A stretch of DNA of 64,000 bases from Anaerosalibacter massiliensis (GTDB taxonomy: Bacteria > Bacillota > Clostridia > Tissierellales > Sporanaerobacteraceae), in contig CCEZ01000075.1 of NCBI GenBank assembly GCA_000751555.1, positions 62,001 to 126,000 of the forward strand. The letters are read 5' to 3'. This document shows, piece after piece, positions 17,773 to 25,044 of this stretch (positions are counted from its first letter, which is position 1; each line of letters begins with the position of its first letter). A program made the translations under genes and the position numbers. Below the pieces are notes generated by a model, which was not told where the DNA came from, made no database searches, and was given only the letters and a program-made list of their open reading frames with translations.

Positions 17773-19428
17773 ATGTATTTAAACTGTTTGGAGGAAGTTA
17801 AAAACATAACTAAAGAATTAGTGAAGGTACCAAGTATAGTAAAAACAGATGGAGAAACTAAATGTGCACAGAAAATCTATGACTATTATAAAGAAATTTC
17901 ATATTTCAAAGAAAATCCAGAAAGACTTCAAATGGTTCAAACTATAGATGACGAAATAGAAAGACATATAGTTGTTGCCCATGTAAAAGGTACAAAAGGA
18001 GATTCAAACAAAGCCATAATACTTATGGGACATTTAGATACAGTAGGAGTAGATGATTTTGGGACTATTAAAGAATATGCCTTTGATCCAGACAGACTTC
18101 CAGAGGTTTTAAGAAAGTTAGATTTAAACGAAGAATTAAATAAAGACATAGATTCAGGAGAATATATGTTTGGAAGAGGGGCTCTTGATATGAAATCAGG
18201 AGTGGCAGGTCATATGTATTTAATAAAATATTTTTCAGAACATCCAGAAGAGCTAAATGGACATATCATAGCTTTGGCGGAATGTGATGAAGAAGACAAT
18301 TCCCATGGTATACTAACAGGTTTAAAAGTCTTTAAAGATATAAAAGAGAAGGAAAACTTAGAATATGTTGCAGCTATAAATGCAGATTATTCTACTCCAT
18401 ATCATGCAAAAGATGAGAACAGATATGTATACTTTGGAACTATAGGAAAACTACTTCCATCTTTCTATGTAGTAGGAAAAGAAACCCATGTAGGGCAGGC
18501 ATTTGGGGGACTAGATCCCAATTTAATAGTGGCAGAGCTTACAAGACTTATAGAATTAAACCCAGAACTTTGTGATGAGGCTTTTGGAGAAGTAACCATA
18601 CCTCCAATGTCACTAAAACAAGCAGATTTTAAAGAAGGATATACAGTTCAAACTCCAATAGCTGCTTATTCTTATTATAATTTCTTTACTCATAGTATGA
18701 GTCCAAAAGATGTAATGGAAAAGATGAAAGAAAAGGCAGAAGAAGCCTTTGACAATATTATAGAATATACAAATAAATCTTATAAAGAATTTTGTAAAAA
18801 AGGAGGCCATACATATACAAAGCTCCCATGGAAGAATAGGGTATATACTTGGGATGAATTTTATAATGAATTAGTAGATATTCATGGAGATAAATTTAAA
18901 AAACATATATACAATTTTGCAAAAGAGCTAAACAACAATTATCCAACTATGGATTTAAGAGAGTTTAGTGCAAAGGTCATAGAAGAATCTTGGAAATGGG
19001 TTAAAGATAGGAGTCCAGCTATAATAATATACTACTCTTCAATATTTTCAGCTAGAATAGAAGTAACAGGAAAAGATGAAAAGGAGAAAAACCTATTAGC
19101 TAGTGTTAATGAATCCATAGATTTTGTACAGAAGTATTCAGACAAACCTATAGTAACTAAGATGTTCTACCCATATATTTCAGACTCTAGCTTTATGACA
19201 ATAAGTGATGATCTAGAAGATTTAAAGGCATTAGAAAACAATATGCCAGCTTGGGGAACAAAATATGTATATAATGTAGATGATATATTGGCTATAAATG
19301 TGCCAGTAGTCAACATAGGTACCTTTGGGAAAGATGGACATAAAGTAACCGAAAGGGTTCATATGAAACATACATTTGAGAATGTTCCCAATATAACATA
19401 TAATACAATTAAAAAGATATTAGTTTAA
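17773..19428 (+). CDS. M20 family hydrolase, RocB-like, first copy
   Basis: 551-residue zinc hydrolase of the M20/M25/M40 superfamily, resembling the arginine-utilisation protein RocB in length and sequence. Metal-binding motifs are ILMGHLDTVGVDDFG near residue 80, FGRGALDMKSGVAGH near 133, and AECDEEDNSHG near 170 with the catalytic Glu pair. The C-terminal GTFGKDGHKVTERV near 515 supplies a further His. It starts 10 bp after the amidohydrolase and belongs to the same operon. M20 enzymes cleave peptide or acyl-amino-acid bonds; the physiological substrate of RocB itself is unclear. A paralogue is encoded at 25045-26679 next to the second symporter, so symporter plus M20 hydrolase is a repeated unit here. 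Confidence 0.85.
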   Translation: MYLNCLEEVKNITKELVKVPSIVKTDGETKCAQKIYDYYKEISYFKENPERLQMVQTIDDEIERHIVVAHVKGTKGDSNKAIILMGHLDTVGVDDFGTIKEYAFDPDRLPEVLRKLDLNEELNKDIDSGEYMFGRGALDMKSGVAGHMYLIKYFSEHPEELNGHIIALAECDEEDNSHGILTGLKVFKDIKEKENLEYVAAINADYSTPYHAKDENRYVYFGTIGKLLPSFYVVGKETHVGQAFGGLDPNLIVAELTRLIELNPELCDEAFGEVTIPPMSLKQADFKEGYTVQTPIAAYSYYNFFTHSMSPKDVMEKMKEKAEEAFDNIIEYTNKSYKEFCKKGGHTYTKLPWKNRVYTWDEFYNELVDIHGDKFKKHIYNFAKELNNNYPTMDLREFSAKVIEESWKWVKDRSPAIIIYYSSIFSARIEVTGKDEKEKNLLASVNESIDFVQKYSDKPIVTKMFYPYISDSSFMTISDDLEDLKALENNMPAWGTKYVYNVDDILAINVPVVNIGTFGKDGHKVTERVHMKHTFENVPNITYNTIKKILV

Positions 19429-19471
19429 AAATTAAAAATATTTCAAAAATCAATTAAAGGTAATAACCCTA

Positions 19472-19517
19472 TGCTATAATACGAAACTCCTTTCTGTAGT
19501 CCATAGGAAGGAGTTTC
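19472..19517 (+). promoter_or_regulatory. Extended -10 promoter followed by a hairpin
   Basis: TGC-TATAAT (19472-19480) is a perfect extended -10 box with no clear -35. GAAACTCCTT (19483-19492) and AAGGAGTTTC (19508-19517), directly downstream, form a perfect 10-bp inverted repeat. The hairpin would lie at the very 5' end of the transcript. It has no T run, so it looks like an mRNA stabiliser or an operator rather than a terminator. It may give the second amidohydrolase its own promoter. Confidence 0.5.
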
Positions 19518-19563
19518 CATATATTGAATACTGTAGGCATTATTTTTTAAAGGGGGCTTTTCT

Positions 19564-21192
19564 ATGGATAAGATAATTTTAAACGGAAAAATAGCTACAA
19601 TGGTTTCAAAATATATATCTTGGGCTGAAGCTATAGCTATAAAGGATAAAAAAATAGCTAAAGTAGGCACCAATGAAGAAGTGCTAGACTTGAAAAGTGA
19701 TAATACGGAAATAATAGATTTAAAGGGCAAAACAGTACTTCCGGGTTTTAATGATAGCCATATGCATCTACTTAGCTATGGATATTCTTGCAGAGCTGTA
19801 AATCTAAATGGAACAGAGTCCATAGATGGAATAGTAGAGAGAATAAAGGATTTTATTAAAGATAAAAATATAAAAAAAGGGAAATGGATTGTAGGAAGAG
19901 GATGGAATGACGATTATTTTAAAGATGAAAAAACTTTTCCTACTAGATATGATTTAGATAGAGTTTCAACAGAACATCCAATAGCTATAATTAGGGCATG
20001 TGGACATATTCAAATAGCTAATAGTAAGGCTTTAGAATTAGCAGGAATAACCAAAGATACCCCTCAAATAGAAGGAGGAAAGTTTGATTTAGACGAAAAT
20101 AGAGAACCTACAGGAATATTTAGGGAAAAAGCTATAGAGCTTTTAACTAGCCAGATTCCAGAACCTACAGTAGAAGATATAAAGGAAATGCTACTTGAAG
20201 GTATAGAAGATGCCAACTCCTGTGGTATAACCTCAATTCAAACAGATGATTTTGAAGCTATACCAGGAAATAACTTTCACAATATACTAAAGGCCTATAG
20301 AGAATTAGAAGAAGAAGGAAAACTTAGCCTTAGAATATATGAACAATGTCTACTACCAAGTATGGATAGAATAAATAGCTTTTTAAATAGTGGCTATAGA
20401 ACTGGATGGGGAAATGAGTATTTTAGAATAGGACCATTGAAACTACTTGGAGATGGATCACTTGGAGCAAGAACAGCAGCTTTAACACAACCTTATGCAG
20501 ATTGTCCAGACACTCGTGGTATACCAGTATTTACTCAAGAAGAAATAGATGAACTTGTAGAAGTAGCTCACAATAATGATATGCAAGTAGCAGTCCACTG
20601 TATAGGAGATAAGGCAATGTACATGACCTTTGAAGCAATAGAAAAAGCATTAAATAAAAGTCCAAGAGAGGATCATCGTCATGGAATAGTACATTGCCAG
20701 ATAACTGATGAATACTTATTAAATAAGTTTAAAGAATTAAATGCAGTAGCCTATATCCAACCAATATTCTTAGACTATGATTGGAAAATAGTTAAAGATA
20801 GGGTAGGAGAGAAGCTGGAAAAAACCTCTTATAATTGGAAGACCCTTTTAGATAGTGGAGTCCATATAGCTTGCGGCTCAGATGCACCAGTAGAATCTTT
20901 TAATGTATTAAATGGAATCTATGAAGCAGTTACAAGGAAAGATTTAAAGGGAAATCCAGAAGGTGGCTGGATGCCAGAACAGAAACTCACAGTAGAAGAA
21001 GCAGTTTATGGATTTACTAAAGCTGGAGCCTATACTTCCTTTGAAGAAGATATAAAAGGTTCAATAGAAGAAGGCAAACTAGCAGATATAGTAGTACTTT
21101 CGAAAAATATATTTGAAATACCAGAAGATGAAATAAAAAATATAGAAGTAGAAATGACCATATTTGATGGAGAAATAGTATATGAGAAATAA
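19564..21192 (+). CDS. YtcJ-like amidohydrolase, second copy
   Basis: 542 residues, exactly as long as the paralogue at 16134-17762 and very similar over the whole length. The same metal motifs are kept: GFNDSHMHLL, LLGDGSLGARTAAL, VAVHCIGDKAMYM, HGIVHCQ and ACGSDAPVE. Differences cluster in the N-terminal 290 residues and near residues 400-420, while the middle third is nearly identical even at DNA level, as expected after gene conversion. The start is the ATG at 19564 with AAAGGGGG upstream. It is separated from the M20 gene by 135 bp holding an extended -10 box and a hairpin, so it may be transcribed independently. A terminator follows the stop codon. Confidence 0.85.
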   Translation: MDKIILNGKIATMVSKYISWAEAIAIKDKKIAKVGTNEEVLDLKSDNTEIIDLKGKTVLPGFNDSHMHLLSYGYSCRAVNLNGTESIDGIVERIKDFIKDKNIKKGKWIVGRGWNDDYFKDEKTFPTRYDLDRVSTEHPIAIIRACGHIQIANSKALELAGITKDTPQIEGGKFDLDENREPTGIFREKAIELLTSQIPEPTVEDIKEMLLEGIEDANSCGITSIQTDDFEAIPGNNFHNILKAYRELEEEGKLSLRIYEQCLLPSMDRINSFLNSGYRTGWGNEYFRIGPLKLLGDGSLGARTAALTQPYADCPDTRGIPVFTQEEIDELVEVAHNNDMQVAVHCIGDKAMYMTFEAIEKALNKSPREDHRHGIVHCQITDEYLLNKFKELNAVAYIQPIFLDYDWKIVKDRVGEKLEKTSYNWKTLLDSGVHIACGSDAPVESFNVLNGIYEAVTRKDLKGNPEGGWMPEQKLTVEEAVYGFTKAGAYTSFEEDIKGSIEEGKLADIVVLSKNIFEIPEDEIKNIEVEMTIFDGEIVYEK

Positions 21193-21224
21193 AAAATAGC
21201 TCTAGCTGCAGAGCTATTTTTATA
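21193..21224. terminator. Terminator after the second amidohydrolase gene
   Basis: AAAATAGCTCT (21193-21203) pairs with AGAGCTATTTT (21210-21220) around AGCTGC and is followed by TTTT-rich sequence. It also lies downstream of the minus-strand superoxide dismutase remnant and can act on both strands. Confidence 0.8.
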
Positions 21225-21229
21225 TACAA

Positions 21230-21689
21230 TTATTTTACTTCATCAAATTTTTTAGCTACTTTCTTCCAATCTACTACATTCCACCAAGAATCAATATAAT
21301 CTGCCCTTTTGTTCTTGTATTTTAGGTAATATTCGTGTTCCCACACATCAATACCAAGAAGGGGTTTTTTTGCCATTGGAGATTGGATTGTCTTGATTTG
21401 GAGTAGCTTCAATTGATAGTTTGCCATTGGAATCAAGTACTAACCATGCTCAACCACTACTAAATTGTCCTAAAGCAGCTTTCTTAAAATCTTCTTTAAA
21501 CTTATCAAATCCCCATAAGTCCTCATCAATCTTCTTTCCAAGATTTCCTTCTGGTTTTCCGCCGCTTTCTGGTGACATTATATCCCAAAACAGTGTATGG
21601 TTATAATGGCCACCACCATTGTTTCTCACAGATATTCTAATATCCATTAGAATAGTTTCCAAAGACTTTAATATTTCTTTAGTTTTCAT
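21230..21689 (-). pseudogene. Superoxide dismutase (Fe/Mn family), truncated and broken
   Basis: The C-terminal two thirds of an iron/manganese superoxide dismutase read in two frames. The first part holds NNGGGHYNHTLFW (one metal His), GKKIDEDLWGFDKF and AALGQF. It stops at TGA (21450-21452), where homologues have the Trp of GSGWAWL. Reading past that stop gives the expected [16 protein letters not shown], until a run of seven A (21365-21371 as T) shifts the frame by one. The other frame then supplies [19 protein letters not shown], with the last two metal ligands (Asp and His), and WWNVVDW. The N-terminal 50-60 residues, including the first metal His, are absent. Three independent lesions make it a real pseudogene rather than a sequencing slip, unless the reads are poor here. 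Confidence 0.85.
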
Positions 21690-21697
21690 ATATGGAT

Positions 21698-21718
21698 AAT
21701 TATTGTTTTACAATAATT
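21698..21718. repeat. Perfect 21-bp palindrome overlapping a sigma-54 promoter
   Basis: AATTATTGT (21698-21706) and ACAATAATT (21710-21718) flank TTT. The right arm ends in the first two bases of the -24 element at 21717. It resembles a dimeric repressor site. It lies where the 5' part of the superoxide dismutase gene should be. Confidence 0.6.
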
Positions 21719-21732
21719 GGTACAATACTTGC
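21717..21732 (+). promoter_or_regulatory. Sigma-54 (-24/-12) promoter before the RocR-like activator
   Basis: TTGGTAC, five bases, then TTGC: the invariant GG and GC are exactly ten bases apart. It closely matches the element at 23479. It lies 212 bp before the activator gene, which suggests autoregulation. A TTCTAAA-TT-TTTAGAA palindrome follows at 21871-21886. Confidence 0.65.
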
Positions 21733-21943
21733 AGACTAAATATTTAAGACGAACTTACAGAAATATATAAGAAAGATGAAATTGTATATAGTTTGTTAAG
21801 AAATTAAGTAAAATATTATTGAAAATTATAGGTGAAAATGATAATATAACATTAAAAATAATTAGAAATATTCTAAATTTTTAGAACAAACCATTAATAA
21901 ATTGTTTTTAATCAGGTTATAAAAGAGGGGGCTATTATAAAAT

Positions 21944-23302
21944 ATGTTAAAGGGATACATTGAAGAACTTTTGAACCTATTTGATGATGCAGATTTTTTA
22001 GTAGTTACTGATAAGGAAGGCTATATAGAGTATTATAAAATATTTAAGGGTTTAGGAAGTAGAATAGTAGATGATCCAGTAGGACTTCACATATTAGAAT
22101 TACATCAGCATCTAGATTATGAAACTAGTACAGTTATGAGAGTTCTAAAAAATAAAGAACCAATAATAAATGAAAAACAATATCTAAATATTTTTAAGGA
22201 GAGGACAGTCACTGTATTTTCTACTACTTTTCCTATAATGGAAGGGCAAGAGGTAGTAGGAGCTGTAGATATTAACAAATATATCTATGAAAATATGAAT
22301 GGAGTAAAAAAGTTTAAACATCATAATTTGGATAGTAGAAAGAACTATTTATTTACTATAGATAATGTTTTAACTAATAATGATGCTATGATTGAAGTTA
22401 AAAATAGAACATTAAAAGCTGCTAAAACTAATTCACCAGTTATGATATATGGAGAAACAGGTACAGGTAAAGAGCTAATAGCCCAATCAATACATAATCA
22501 TAGCCTTAGGAAGGACAATCCGTTTATTATACAAAATTGTTCAGCAATACCACTTACATTAGCAGAAAGTATGTTTTTTGGTACTACAAAGGGAAGTTTT
22601 ACAGGGGCAGAAAGCAAAATAGGACTTTTTGAAATGGCCAACAATGGCACTTTAGTATTAGATGAGATAAATTCTATGGATCTTAATTTACAACCTAAGT
22701 TACTCAGAGTAGTAGATAGTGGAGCTTTTAGGCGGATTGGTGGAAAAGAATTGATTGATGTAGATGTAAAATTGATTTCTATGTTAAATGAAGACCCCAA
22801 ATTAATTTTAGATAACAAACAAATGAGGCAGGATCTTTTCTATAGACTAGGTGTGGTTATAATAAAAATACCACCACTTAGAGAAAGAAAAGAAGATATT
22901 CCTCTTCTAGTAAATAGTTTTATAAATGAATATAATATAAAAATGAGAAAAGAGATAAAAAAGGTTAGCAAAGGAGTTATGGATTTATTTATGGAATATA
23001 GTTGGCCGGGGAATGTTAGACAACTAAAGCATGTTATTGAAAGTGCCTTTAATTTTACTGAAGGAGAAGTTATAAATGAAAATGATTTACCTTATGATAT
23101 AAATACCAAGAAGAATATCTCAAAGAATATTGATATAGATAATAAATTTTCTTTGAATGAGGCTGTAAAAGATTATGAAAGTAGATATATTAAATTAGCA
23201 CTAGAAAGTAGTGATACATTAAATGAAGCTGCTAGTCTATTAAAAATATCAAGACAGACTTTAAAATATAAGATGGATAGTCTAGGAATAGAAATTGAAT
23301 AA
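21944..23302 (+). CDS. Sigma-54 dependent activator, RocR-like (PAS-AAA-Fis)
   Basis: 452 residues. The N-terminal 110 residues look like a PAS sensor (FLVVTDKEGYIEYYKIF). The AAA+ domain (about 135-365) has Walker A GETGTGKELIAQ, Walker B GTLVLDEINSMD and the arginine region FYRLGVVIIKIPPLRERKEDI. The loop that contacts sigma-54, normally GAFTGA, reads GSFTGA here. The C-terminal Fis-type helix-turn-helix is NEAASLLKISRQTLKYKMDSLGIE. Start ATG 21944 with AGAGGGGG upstream. It lies just before an AGCS symporter and RocB-like hydrolase whose promoter is a perfect -24/-12 element, so it very likely activates them in response to an amino acid, as RocR does in Bacillus. Confidence 0.9.
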   Translation: MLKGYIEELLNLFDDADFLVVTDKEGYIEYYKIFKGLGSRIVDDPVGLHILELHQHLDYETSTVMRVLKNKEPIINEKQYLNIFKERTVTVFSTTFPIMEGQEVVGAVDINKYIYENMNGVKKFKHHNLDSRKNYLFTIDNVLTNNDAMIEVKNRTLKAAKTNSPVMIYGETGTGKELIAQSIHNHSLRKDNPFIIQNCSAIPLTLAESMFFGTTKGSFTGAESKIGLFEMANNGTLVLDEINSMDLNLQPKLLRVVDSGAFRRIGGKELIDVDVKLISMLNEDPKLILDNKQMRQDLFYRLGVVIIKIPPLRERKEDIPLLVNSFINEYNIKMRKEIKKVSKGVMDLFMEYSWPGNVRQLKHVIESAFNFTEGEVINENDLPYDINTKKNISKNIDIDNKFSLNEAVKDYESRYIKLALESSDTLNEAASLLKISRQTLKYKMDSLGIEIE

Positions 23303-23315
23303 AGATTTTTTATAT

Positions 23316-23368
23316 AAATTAGAGCAAGAATATGCAAAAAAATTTTTGCATATTCTTGCTCTAATTTT
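23316..23368 (+). terminator. Long-stem terminator after the RocR-like activator
   Basis: A 25-bp perfect stem (23316-23340 with 23343-23367) with a two-base loop, ending in a short T run. It is unusually long for a terminator. Confidence 0.8.
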
Positions 23369-23478
23369 ATTATTTAGGGTTCATAAAAATATGTTTATAA
23401 AATATTTAAACAATTCTAGATAGGTTTATAACTTATTTATAGGAGTAAAAACATTTATCTAGATATATATTGTAAGAA

Positions 23479-23494
23479 TTGGCACAATTGTTGC
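23479..23494 (+). promoter_or_regulatory. Sigma-54 (-24/-12) promoter of the second AGCS-M20 operon
   Basis: TTGGCAC, AATTG, TTGC followed by A: a full match to the consensus TTGGCACNNNNNTTGCW, with GG and GC ten bases apart. Its position 118 bp before the symporter and directly after an activator gene makes the regulatory link clear. Confidence 0.88.
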
Positions 23495-23611
23495 AAAATT
23501 ATATATTTATATAGATAAGTATATATTATCACAAACTAAAATATTTAAGAAAGGATGATAACAAAAAAGTATATTGGAATTATTATTAAATTATAATTTG
23601 GGAGGGGTTTT

Positions 23612-24988
23612 ATGCAAACCTTTATAGATAGTATTGTTAGTTTTTCCAATTGGCTTTGGGGAATTCCTATGATGCTTATTTTAGTTGGAGGCAGTCTTAT
23701 AATGAGTTTTTCATTAGGTTTTTTCCAGATTAGATATTTTCCATTTATAATGAGTGAAACCTTTGGGAAAATGTTTTCAAAAGAAGGAAAAGAGAAAGAT
23801 GGAATTAGTCCATTTCAAGCAGTTACAGCAGCATTAGCTTCAACTGTAGGAGCATCCAATATAGTTGGTGTGCCAATTGCTATAGTTTTTGGTGGACCAG
23901 GAGCAGTTTTCTGGATGTGGATAGTTGCCCTTATAGGCAGTGCAACTAAGTTTTCAGAAATAGTACTGGGTATAAAGTATAGGGAAAAGAATGAACTAGG
24001 AGAATATGTTGGTGGACCTATGTACTATCTGAAAAAAGGATTAAATTCAAACTTCTTAGGAAGGCTATTTGCATTTTGTTTGATGATTGAAATCATACCT
24101 TCTGTAGCTACTCAAACAGCATCAGCAGTCCAAACAGCTGGAACTCTTAATATATCTAATCAGCTAGCTGGTATTGTAATTGCTCTTTTAGTAGGTATAG
24201 TAGTTTATGGAGGTATTAAAAGAATTACACAGATTACTGAAAAATTAGTGCCCTTTATGGCATTACTATATGTAATAGGTTCTTTAATAGTAGTATTATT
24301 TAATGCTAAAAATATATTTCCAGCCTTTGGCCTTATATTTAAACATGCATTTACTCCAGCTGCAGCAAAAGGCGGTTTTTTAGGGGCTAGTGTAGCCCAT
24401 GCCATAAGATGGGGTACTGCTAGAGGAGTATATTCAAATGAAGCTGGAATGGGTACAGCACCTATTGCCCACTGTAGTGCAAATACAGATCATCCTGTTA
24501 GACAAGCTATGTGGGGTATTTTTGAAGTTGTAGTTTCTACATTGATCATATGTACTATGACTGCACTATTGGTTTTAACTACTGGATTACATGAAGTAAT
24601 ACCAGCAAAAGAAGCTGCAAGTATTCCTGCTAGAGCTTTTCAACAAGTACTAGGTAATACCTTAGGTGGAGGAATTGTAACGTTAAGCATGTTTTTATTT
24701 GTACTTTCAACTATTATTGTTCTTGTATTTTATGGAGAAAAACAAGCAGAATACCTATTTGGAGTAAAAACTTCTAAAATAATGAGATTAGTTTATTTAG
24801 TAGCTATATTCCTAGGTGCTTATGGAGGGCTTGAGTTCCTATATAATTTCTTAGATATACTATTGGCTACTGTGGTTATTCCTAATATGATAGGAGTAGT
24901 ATTTTTAAGAAATGAAGTTAAAGATTTAAAAAATGATTTCTTCAATAATCCTGAATATTATCCAAGTGCAAAGGAGGAAGTAAAATAG
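23612..24988 (+). CDS. Sodium:alanine symporter family protein (AGCS), second copy
   Basis: 458-residue Na+-coupled neutral amino acid symporter. Family signatures are STVGASNIVGVPIAIVFGGPG near residues 78-98 (AGCS motif) and RGVYSNEAGMGTAPIAHCSA near 272-291. The N-terminus (FSNWLWGIPMMLILVGGSLI) begins the first membrane helix. Start ATG with GGGAGGGG upstream. It is transcribed from the sigma-54 promoter at 23479 and followed 56 bp later by a RocB-like hydrolase with no terminator between. It is distinctly diverged from the first copy at 14660, so the two probably carry different substrates. Confidence 0.88.
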   Translation: MQTFIDSIVSFSNWLWGIPMMLILVGGSLIMSFSLGFFQIRYFPFIMSETFGKMFSKEGKEKDGISPFQAVTAALASTVGASNIVGVPIAIVFGGPGAVFWMWIVALIGSATKFSEIVLGIKYREKNELGEYVGGPMYYLKKGLNSNFLGRLFAFCLMIEIIPSVATQTASAVQTAGTLNISNQLAGIVIALLVGIVVYGGIKRITQITEKLVPFMALLYVIGSLIVVLFNAKNIFPAFGLIFKHAFTPAAAKGGFLGASVAHAIRWGTARGVYSNEAGMGTAPIAHCSANTDHPVRQAMWGIFEVVVSTLIICTMTALLVLTTGLHEVIPAKEAASIPARAFQQVLGNTLGGGIVTLSMFLFVLSTIIVLVFYGEKQAEYLFGVKTSKIMRLVYLVAIFLGAYGGLEFLYNFLDILLATVVIPNMIGVVFLRNEVKDLKNDFFNNPEYYPSAKEEVK

Positions 24989-25044
24989 ATAGCTATTATT
25001 ATGTTTATATAAATTTATTATAATATCATTGGGAGGTAGTATAT

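Larger units (their letters stand above)
23303..23611. other. Regulatory intergenic region before the second AGCS symporter
   Basis: 309 bp without a gene. It holds the activator's terminator, a pair of TCTAGATA-type motifs (TTCTAGATA at 23414-23422 and the palindrome TATCTAGATA at 23456-23465) that could be enhancer sites, the sigma-54 promoter at 23479-23494, and about 115 bp of AT-rich leader up to the symporter start. Confidence 0.6.
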
